A stretch of 64,000 nt of DNA, taken from NCBI RefSeq assembly GCF_035222275.1, contig NC_085883.1, positions 930,001 to 994,000 on the forward strand, read 5' to 3'. The first letter of the stretch is position 1. Each line of letters starts with the position of its first letter. A program made the position numbers and the translations under genes. The notes under the pieces were generated by a model, which worked only from the letters and a program-made list of their open reading frames with translations, was not told where the DNA came from and ran no database searches. Shown in pieces: positions 55,560 to 64,000 of this stretch. Source of the DNA: Podospora bellae-mahoneyi (lineage: Eukaryota; Ascomycota; Sordariomycetes; Sordariales; Podosporaceae).

Positions 55560-57730
55560 ACCTGGCTTTACGTACGCCCGATTTTTATATTACAGCCTTC
55601 CCTAGCTATCTTTCTAAATACCCTATAGCTCTAGCTCTTCCTACTAATATTACTCCGTAATATCGGTACTTAATTTCCTTTAGTATTTACTAGAAGTAGC
55701 TTTCTCTCGATATATTATATAATACTCTATTTACGGCTATAATGGATATTTAAAAATATTATTAGGCGCCTCCTTAAGTAGTAATAGTAACTCCCTAGGC
55801 GCATCCTTATAATAATTAGTACGCCGGCTAAGTGCGTTTACCCTAGCGTTTTCCGATCCCTTTTTATAATTAATTTAAAAGTTAAACTCCGAAAGGAACT
55901 TTAATTATCGTATTTGCCGTACGTTAAGGACCTTCGTAGTAGTAAAGTACCGTAGGTTTTTATAATCTATATAGATCTATACTTTATATTTAATATTACT
56001 AAAGTATAGCCTTTACTCCTCGAATACTTTAATAATAGTAAATAGTTTTTTATTATAAATTAAGTAATTTTAATATATTTCTTTAAGTTTCTTCAAAAAA
56101 AAGGTTACCGGATATAATTTACTATCGTTATTTCGCTATCCTAATTACCTACCGATCGTATAGTCTAATATATCCGCCTCGACTTTAAATAATCGACTAA
56201 GGTCTAGTAATTTAAGTATTAAGTCCTTTAAAATAGCCTCTTTTAGTTCCTAAAAGGCCTACTCTTTTTCCTGCCCCCACTAGAATTCTACGTCCTTCTT
56301 AATTAAGTAATTAAGAGGCCTCGCGATACTTACGTACTTTCGAATAAATATCCTATAGAAGTTTATAAACCTTAAAAATTCCTTAATATATATTTATAAC
56401 TATAGCGTAAGTTAATCTTTAATTACCGTAATTTTCCTAAATTCCATACGAACCTTACCTAACGATATTAAGTATCCTAGATATACTATCTTTTATACGT
56501 GGAACTTGCTCTTCTCCTTATTAATTAAAAGTCCGGCTCCGTGTAGCGCGTCGAGTATCTCTCGTACGTGCCGCTTATACTCCTCCAGAGTACGTGAGTA
56601 GATAAGAACGTCGTCGAGATAATATACTACTATCTTATCGAGGTATTTCCGTATTATATAGTTAACGAGAAATTAAAACGTTGCGGGTATATTAGTTAGC
56701 CCAAATAGCATTACGAGATACTCGAAATAACTATAGAGCGTACGAAACGCTATCTTCCATTCGTCTCCTTCCTTGATCCGTATATAGGCGTACCCGATAG
56801 GCATATTTAAGTATATAAAGTATTGCGCCCCGGCTAATTAACTTTATAATTTAGATATTAACGGTAGCGGGTAACTATTTTTTACTATTTCGTTATTTAA
56901 TTACTAATAATTTATATATAGTCGTAAATTACTATCTTTTTTCGGTACGAAGAAAACGAGGTATCCTATTAGTAATATAGATTCCTTAATATAGCCTCTT
57001 TTTAAATTCTTATTTAAATACTTTTATAGCTCCTTACTTTATTTATCGTTAGTATAATATACCTTAAATAACTATAGTTTAACTCCCTCTTTTAATTTAA
57101 TTTTATAATCCTACGGCCCTCGCTTTAAAAGCCCCTCTAAATACTTAGCCGTAAAGGCTAAGTATCCTCGATATTCCACCGGTACCGCTTTTTTCTCGCC
57201 CTTTTCTACATTATTATAATAAGCGTATTTATTAACCTCCGATATCTCCACTAACGTCGTTAACCTTACTTCTTCGATCTTACCGCTTATATTAATAAAA
57301 TATACTATTACTTTTTAAGCTCCTTACGGTAGTACCGTAGAGGGTACTTATCCTACACTCTGCTCCGTACGTACTCCTAATCTCCCATCGTTAGCTAGAT
57401 ACTTCTAAGGTTCTCTTAGTCGTAAGTAATTACCATCCCTCTAATCGATATCTAGGTTATAGTTTTTATACTATAACTACCCTAAGATTATATCCTTCGA
57501 GGGTCCTATATCTATAATATCGAATATAACTAAAGTTATTTTTCCTTCGACTATAATATCCAGGGGTAGTGTTTCCCTATAGACCTTTTACGTACGAAAT
57601 GGTCCTTATATAACGATCCATTCCTTCTTTTTCTTCTATAATATCCGGGCCTGGTGTACGAACTGTAGTAAAATTAAATTCGTCTCCGCACCTCCGTCTA
57701 CTAATATTATTGCCTAGAGATCCCTCTATC
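55560..57730 (-). pseudogene. Gypsy pol: protease, reverse transcriptase, RNase H, integrase region
   Basis: On the minus strand: an aspartic-protease-like ILVDGGAETN at about 57690-57720; RT with FEYLVMLFGLTNIPATF and the catalytic VVYYLDDVLIYSRTLEEYKR at about 56580-56640 (YxDD box); RNase H with IYIDYKNLRYF and TTTKVLNVRQIR at about 55905-55990. Integrase sequence is expected below 55700 and is only weakly readable. All frames are peppered with stops, so no polyprotein can be made from this copy. Confidence 0.85.
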
Positions 57731-58899
57731 GTATAGTAATCTAGAGGCGTTTATTTCTTTTACTTCCTCCCTATATAGTAGCGACTTTGCTAATAAGCCT
57801 TAGGTCGTTATTTTATACCTTCGCTTTACGCTAATACCTTCGAAAATACCGTTCGTAATCCGTTAGAGGTTAACGGTCTCCGCGAAGGGCCGCGAGTCGT
57901 TTCCTAAACGGTTATATCGTTTAAAAGCATCCTCTTACCCCGGATTAACTAGTAATACGAAGTTTTTTAACTATACCCGCCTAGCTTCCTCCTATCTTCC
58001 GTCTCTTACTTCCCTAGTACTTTCTTATATCCTTGTCCGATAACGGTTCTTCTACTTAGTCTTATATACCTTATCTTAATAATATCGCTTAACTTTCTCT
58101 CGTAGATATATAGCGTAGTCCGGGCTTAGGTACTATTCTAGTATCACTTCGTTTAAAGAGCGTATACTATCGTCCGTATTCTAACCTTCTACGTACTCGA
58201 TATAGTATCTCGTATACTTTAGTACGATCTATATAACCTAAAGGCCATCCTTTAGTTTAACCGGATCCTAAACTTTCTATAAGAGATAGTTATTTAGGTC
58301 CTCCTGCTAAGCCTTTTCCTACTTAACTATAGTCTTCTTAACCGGTTATAGCTTACTTTCCTTACTTACTTTACGTACTAGTTAGTGACTATATAGTAAT
58401 TTACTTTAATAATGCTTTATATATCCGTATATAATATATTAAAACTAAGGTACTTTTTAATATTCTAGATACCTAGGATAAAATTATACTATATTTCCCT
58501 TATAAAGTATATACTATATAGGTATTAATATATCTTTTAGTATCTTTATAATCCTAATATTAACGACTTTCTTACCCTTTTAGTACTTTTCTTAGCTCTT
58601 ATATACGAGCTTTATAGGCCATAATATATTCTGTAAGATAGTAAATCTATACTTACCGTACTACCTCTCCGGTATTATTTACCTAATAAGTTCTTACGCA
58701 GGACTATTGCTTTTAGTAACTTCTATAATAATTTTTATAGTAATCCGTGTTAGTTAATCCTATAATGCCTATATCTAAAGATCTCCTTCCTTGTACTCTA
58801 CCTTTAGCCTTTTTATTACTTCCCGTAACTTCTAGAACTTTATTTTTTTTTATTTAGCGTATTAATTAAAGTTTCCCTTTAATTTTACTATTCTACTTT

Positions 58900-59902
58900 A
58901 TTAATACCCGATAGTTACTACTTCTATAACCCTCGGTTCTTTTAATATAATAATAACTATAATCTTTTTTTTTTAGCCGAGTCGTTTAGATACCCGATAA
59001 TTTTTTTTAAAGTATTTTACTTTATTATAATTAAAATATTTAAGGTTATCCTTACCTTAGCCCCGGCCTTACGGCCTCTATTACTATATAGTATTAATCT
59101 CTATAGGTCCCGCGTACGTAGTTCCTAAAACGTAAGTACCGTACGGCCGTCTCTTCCTTTTATCGTTAGGCCGATAGGGTCTCTACATGCGCGTGCCTTT
59201 ACGCTCCTTACGGCACTAGTATTACCGATCGTCGATACGGACCGCTATTACGATATATTCGTTAATTATCTCCGGTTGTTCCTATCGATATAACTCGTCT
59301 TTAACCTTTTCCTTAAGCCCGTTATAAAATAACTATATTAACCTTTTATCATTAATTTTACTACGGAGTATATCCGTCCTGAATACCGTAGCGTAATCGG
59401 CAATAAATCTAATCTGCCTTAAGTTAGCTAGTCGCTCCTAGGTACGCCTACCTTTATCGTACTCCCTAAATACCTCTTTAATCTTCTCTTCAAACTTTTT
59501 GTACGATTTAAAATACTTTTTCGTAACCTCCTCCCGCTCGTCGTCCTTATTATCGAAATAATCTCCTAGAATCGGCTCGAACTAAGTAAACGCTTTATCT
59601 TTAAGCCTAGACGCGGCGTATATTACTTTAAACGGCTTGTCCGGGAAGCGGAAAGGATAGTATTAAAAGTATACCTTAAGCTAAATTAAAAATCCTCCCA
59701 GCTCTCCTTTAGCTCCTCCGTAGCGATCCGGAGCCTCGAGCTTAGCGCGATTTCCCTCTCTGCGTAGGGCGCTAAGTTCCTGGTGAAGCATGGTATTCTC
59801 TTGCGCGAGAGAGTCGTACGAGATCCGTGACTTGTCCTCGAGCTCCTGGATACGTGCAAGAAGCTAGTCGACGGTAGGTTAGATATTAGTGTCTTCGGCC
59901 AT
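58900..59902 (-). pseudogene. Gypsy gag
   Basis: The minus-strand ATG at 59902 starts MAEDTNI, followed by a coiled-coil segment (ARIQELEDKSRISYDSLAQE). Next is the retrotransposon gag domain with APDRYGGAKGELGGFL, FRFPDKPFKVIYAASRLKDK and EEVTKKYFKSYKKFEEKIKE, then LIQLFYNGLKEKVKDELYR. Several stops interrupt it. The part nearest the LTR is the least mutated. A nucleocapsid zinc knuckle was not identified with confidence. Confidence 0.8.
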
Positions 59903-59956
59903 GGCGTATAAATACCTTTAATTTATCCGTAATAAAGTTAAAGTAAGTATGTAACG

Positions 59957-60401
59957 TATAACGAACCCCTATCTAGAACCTCTGAAAGGGATACCGGTTA
60001 AAGGCTGCTTCTGAATAATCCTGGTTCGGTACAGCTAAACAATGTACGACAAGATATCTCAATGTAAATACAAGATACCGTGAATATAACTTGAAATTAT
60101 ATACTACGGAACTGTCTATCTACATTAGCCAGTTCCTCCGTATATATAGACCTCGGGGCCCTGAGGTGCTCGCCCTGCTACGGCCCCGATCACTCCTAGC
60201 ACTTTGCATCCTGCGAAGTGCTCATCGTGCTATGTCTTCGATCACCCATAGCATCTTGCATCCTGCAGACTGCTCAGGCCTCTTGGCGCCGTAGCACTTC
60301 TGGCCAGCCTTGATTGGCTGCTTCCTGGTTTCCTTAATGATTGGCTGGGGACTCCCCGCGCCCCACATACTGCGCGGCCTGCCGTTGGGTTAACTGTGAC
60401 A
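59957..60401 (-). repeat. Right (5') LTR of the younger Gypsy element
   Basis: 445 bp, ending ttaactgtgaca before gaaag. Its inner half (59957 to about 60120) carries TG-to-TA and CA-to-TA changes, and its outer half matches the presumed original: the mirror image of the left LTR. Confidence 0.93.
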
Positions 60402-60757
60402 GAAAGGGATACCGGTTAAAGGCTACTTCTGAATAATCCTGGTTCGGTATAGCTAAATAGTATACGACAAAATATCTTAATGTAAATACTAAATACCGTA
60501 AATATAAGCTTGAATTATATACTGCAGAACTGTCTATCCACACCAGCTAGTTCCTCCGTATATATATATCCTACGCTAAGCCTGGCGTTATCCTGGATCG
60601 ATAGACTCGACCCTCGATCCTATCGATACTATCCCTCCGGGGTTAACTCCTTTGGATCGACCCTCGATCCTAATAATTTTATTCTAATTAGTCCGTAATT
60701 TTATATTAATAATTATTAGTAATATACTTACGTTCTACTAAATATTAAACTATAATA
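60402..60757. repeat. Remainder of the older Gypsy LTR
   Basis: After the gaaag duplicate, ggataccggttaaaggctac resumes the LTR interrupted at 52912. From about 60570 the sequence diverges from the younger LTR (ctcgaccctcgatcc-type words instead), then rejoins at the end, attaaactataata, near 60757. This is an LTR subfamily of about 383 bp. Confidence 0.75.
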
Positions 60758-63700
60758 CAATACTTCTCTTTCCAGGTTAAAGTCCTATTGGCCTAACTTA
60801 CTTTTTTTCGTCCGCTAATACTTATAAGTTTTTTTCTTTTTTCCCTTACTTTTTACACTTTAATATATTTAATTATATAAATAAAACGCGATTGGATATT
60901 AAATTTCTATATACGAAAATAATAAATTATAATAAATTATTTATTATAATCTTACGGTTTACTATTATTATAAAGTATATTTATTCTTTCTACAAAAGAT
61001 ATAATTTTTTTTATAAAATTTCTCTTTCCGTTTCTAAGCGTTACGCTACCTATATATAATATAATTAGTCCCTTTATAACGCTTATAAGTTATCCGTTTA
61101 ATAATTCTATAAAGTTATTTTTTAATATAATTAATTTAAGACGGAAATAATAAAAGCCGAGTCTTAATATATTACTTTAAATTAAAGAATTAACCGCTTA
61201 CGTTTATAAAAATAATTATAATTTAAATAAATAATTACGGCTATCTTTTATAACTTTAATAATATAAAAAAGTTAAAGTATATTAAATAGGAAAAAGCTA
61301 CGCTAATTATATAGTTTACTTTATCGTTTAATAATACTTTTTTTTCTCCGGCCTCCGCTTTTCCAGATCCTTTAAATCGTTATATAATAGAGTTTCCCGC
61401 CGCCGTACCCTCCGACCTTTTTTTTAAACCCTTTTTTAAGCTTTAAATAGTTATTTAAACTTTTTTTCGACCCTAATACGGCCGGTCTTTTTTTTTTTAA
61501 TTATATAAAATATTATTAATAATATACCTTTTACTTTTTAAAATAATTAAGGTATATAACGTTATTTATATTTAATTTTCCTTATACTTTTTAACTTTAT
61601 AATATAATATATTATCCGCCGATTATTTTACCGGAGACGTAAGTTCGAATTTTATTAAAGTTCCTTTAGTTTTATTTTATAATTATTTAATTATAATTTA
61701 GGATTAACTTTTTATTATCCGCCGGTAATATATTTTTTAATAATAAAAGTATATAATATTAATTATACTTAAATTCCTTTTTACTTTTTAACTTTATAAT
61801 ATAATATATAGTACGCTAATTATCCTATCGGAAATATAGGTTTGATTTTTACTAAAGTTCTATTAAATTTAAAAGTATCCGATAAAGTTCTTTTAAATTT
61901 AAATTTACTTTTATTTACTTAAGTTTTAATCGATTTAAATATTATTAATAAAACTTTTTTAATTTATTTAAATAATTAAAATATATTTATAGTTTTTATA
62001 AATTATTTATAATTAAATACTTTAATTAACTTTTATTAAATTATAAATTTGATGTTTCTTTTATATTATACTTTTTTTCTTCGTTCTCCGCTATTATTTA
62101 TATATTAACTTTATTTATTAATAATATAAGTTTTAAAAGTAAAATATAAAAAATATATAACCGTAAATATATTATATAGGGTAACTTTAGTTTAAATACC
62201 GTCTCCGATATTTTTTTTTAACTTTAAACGAGCCTACTTATTTATAGTTTAACTTTTTATTAAATCTTTTAATATATAAATTATATATAAAAAAAATATT
62301 ATATTTCTTTTTTTAAAGTAAAATCCTTCGAACTTTTTAATATTATAATATTTTTATATTCTTTCCTTTATAAACTTTAGTTTTTACTTAAATTTATTAT
62401 AAAATATATATATTTTATTTACTTTAATTTTAACTTTAAATATGTTAATTATAGGTTTTTACCGTAAGTTTATTTTATAACCGAAATTCGCGAAGAAAGG
62501 TATAACTTTTATAATTTCCGTTAATAATATATTATACGCTAATTATATTATAAATAATAATTTAATTTAATTATTTTATTTAAAATTAATATAATTCTAT
62601 AAATACTATTTTATAATTTAATTAAATCGTTCCGTTTAACCGTCCGTTTAAAAGTAATAAGCTAATAATATTTTATTTATTATTCTTAACCTCGTTATCA
62701 ATATTTTTTAAAATTTCGATACGAATTTAATATCGTAATCCGTAATTCCTTTAGCTATATATATATTACTATAATATATTATAATATTACGTTTATTAAT
62801 TATTTTATTAATTAAGTTTCTTTATATAGTAAAAAGTATATTTATTTAATAAATTTATTAACTATTATTCATATATTATTATATTTAACGTTAATTATTA
62901 TATTTTTAAATTTTAATAATTTAATAATAAAATTTATCATAATTAAACTTTATAACCGTTCCGTTATTAATAATAATTTTAGAAATCCGTAAAGTTTATA
63001 TTTTATATCCTTTATTTTCTTATACGTATAGTATAATTAAATAATTTCCTTAACGTCGTTTTTAATTTATAATTAATTAAAGTATTATTTAATTTTTTTA
63101 TAATTTTAGCGATACCTATATATCCTCCGAATTTCGATATATAAATATTTATTATTAATATTATCCGGTTACTTAACTTTATATACGTTCGATTTTTATA
63201 CTATAGCTTTCTTTAATTATTTTTCTAAATATTTTATAACTCTAGTTCTTTTCATTAATACTATTTTATAATATTATTATTTAATTTCCTTTAATAATTA
63301 CTAAAAGTAATTTTTTTATAATATATTATATAATATTTTATTTATAACTATAATAAATATTTAAAAATATTATTAAACGTTTCTTTAAATAATAATAGTA
63401 ACTCCTTAAATATATTTTTATAATAATCGGTACGCCGGCTAAATATATTTATTTTAATATTTTCCAATCTTTTTTTATAATTAATTTAAAAATTAAATTC
63501 CGAAAGAAATTTTAATTATTATATTTACTATATATTAAAGACCTTTATAATAATAAAGTATTATAGATTTTTATAATCTATATAAATTTATATTTTATAT
63601 TTAATATTATTAAAATATAGTTTTTACTCCTTAAATATTTCGATAATAATAAATAATTTTTTATTATAAATTAAATAATTTTAATATATTTCCTTAAATT

Positions 63701-64000
63701 CTTTCGAAAAGAAGATTATTAAGTATAATTTATTCTTATTATTTTATTATTTTAATTATTTACCGATCGTATAGTTTAATATATTTATTTTAATTTTAAA
63801 TAATCGATTAAAGTTTAATAATTTAAATACTAGGTTTTTTAAAATAGTTTTTTTTAACTCCTAAAAGGCTTACTTTTTTTCCTATCTTTACTAAAACTTT
63901 ATATCTTTTTTAATTAAATAGTTAAGCAGCCTCGCGATACTTATATACCTTCGAATAAATATTTTATAAAAATTTATAAACTTTAAAAATTCTTTAACGT
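60758..64000 (-). mobile_element. Older Gypsy element, heavily RIP-mutated, running off the window
   Basis: Colinear with 53358 to about 56400 of the younger element: the cttctctttccagg stretch at 60763, the ccgccgattattttaccgga block at 61610, and gcagcctcgcgatactta at 63924 match 53375, 54170 and 56310. It is far more AT-rich and nearly lacks CpA and TpG, while CpG-containing words survive. A segment near 61550-61660 appears twice (again at 61760-61870), a local duplication. No frame is open. Confidence 0.85.

Larger units (their letters stand above)
52913..60401 (-). mobile_element. Complete Ty3/Gypsy LTR retrotransposon, 7489 bp, RIP-mutated
   Basis: Two 445-bp LTRs (52913-53357, 59957-60401) bound the element, and gaaag is present at 52908-52912 and 60402-60406. 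The coding order on the minus strand is gag, protease, reverse transcriptase, RNase H and then the integrase region, which is the Gypsy order. Every domain contains stops at former Gln/Trp positions. It inserted into the left LTR of an older member of the same family. Differences between the two LTRs are nearly all TG-to-TA or CA-to-TA. Confidence 0.95.

Noticed and set aside
1-64000. CRISPR arrays, bacterial operons or prophage
   Set aside because: No regularly spaced repeats, ribosome binding sites or phage-type genes are seen; the intron-bearing genes and RIP-mutated transposons indicate a fungal nuclear genome.

Overview
The window is nuclear DNA of a filamentous ascomycete (Pezizomycotina, probably a sordariomycete; not pinned lower). 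The grounds are short GT-AG introns of about 50-110 bp with CTAAC/CTGAC-like branch sites, intron-containing tRNAs, secreted lignocellulose enzymes of ascomycete type, an NB-ARC/TPR NLR, fungal secondary-metabolism families, and Pogo/Fot and Gypsy elements carrying the CpA-to-TpA signature of repeat-induced point mutation (RIP).

Left third (1-22.6 kb): a decayed accessory region. It has one intact secreted GMC oxidoreductase (2295-4347) and one intact small protein with 11-residue repeats (11110-11775). The rest is relics: F-box-like, 2EXR-like, a Pogo/Fot transposon with perfect 37-bp TIRs and TA duplication, a CorA-like membrane protein, a class I aminoacyl-tRNA synthetase-like gene, an ASCH-like gene, the KR-ACP end of a polyketide synthase, a rhodopsin-domain gene and a FAD-enzyme stub. 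A tRNA-Leu(AAG) and two solo LTRs lie among them.

Middle (22.9-52.2 kb): mostly working genes. An SRAP/HMCES-type DNA-protein crosslink protein is followed by a divergent pair: an AA9 lytic polysaccharide monooxygenase (minus) and a cellobiose dehydrogenase without CBM (plus), an enzyme and its electron donor. Then come broken PD-(D/E)XK-like and kinase-like genes, an F-box gene, a ketopantoate reductase, tRNA-Asp(GTC), a Gln/Ser/Tyr-rich gene with four in-frame stops, a glutamine synthetase-like gene, an eight-exon NLR, an isochorismatase-family hydrolase ending in CCCM, an unrecognised membrane-anchored protein and an AsaB/CmcJ-family hydroxylase/desaturase. For the multi-exon models I checked that exon phases join without a stop.

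Right end (52.6-64 kb): a nest of transposons. A Pogo/Fot relic is cut by an old Gypsy element; the left LTR of that element is cut by a younger 7489-bp Gypsy element with two 445-bp LTRs and a GAAAG target duplication. The old copy continues past the window and is almost free of CpA and TpG. All this is read by eye; no database search or alignment program was used.
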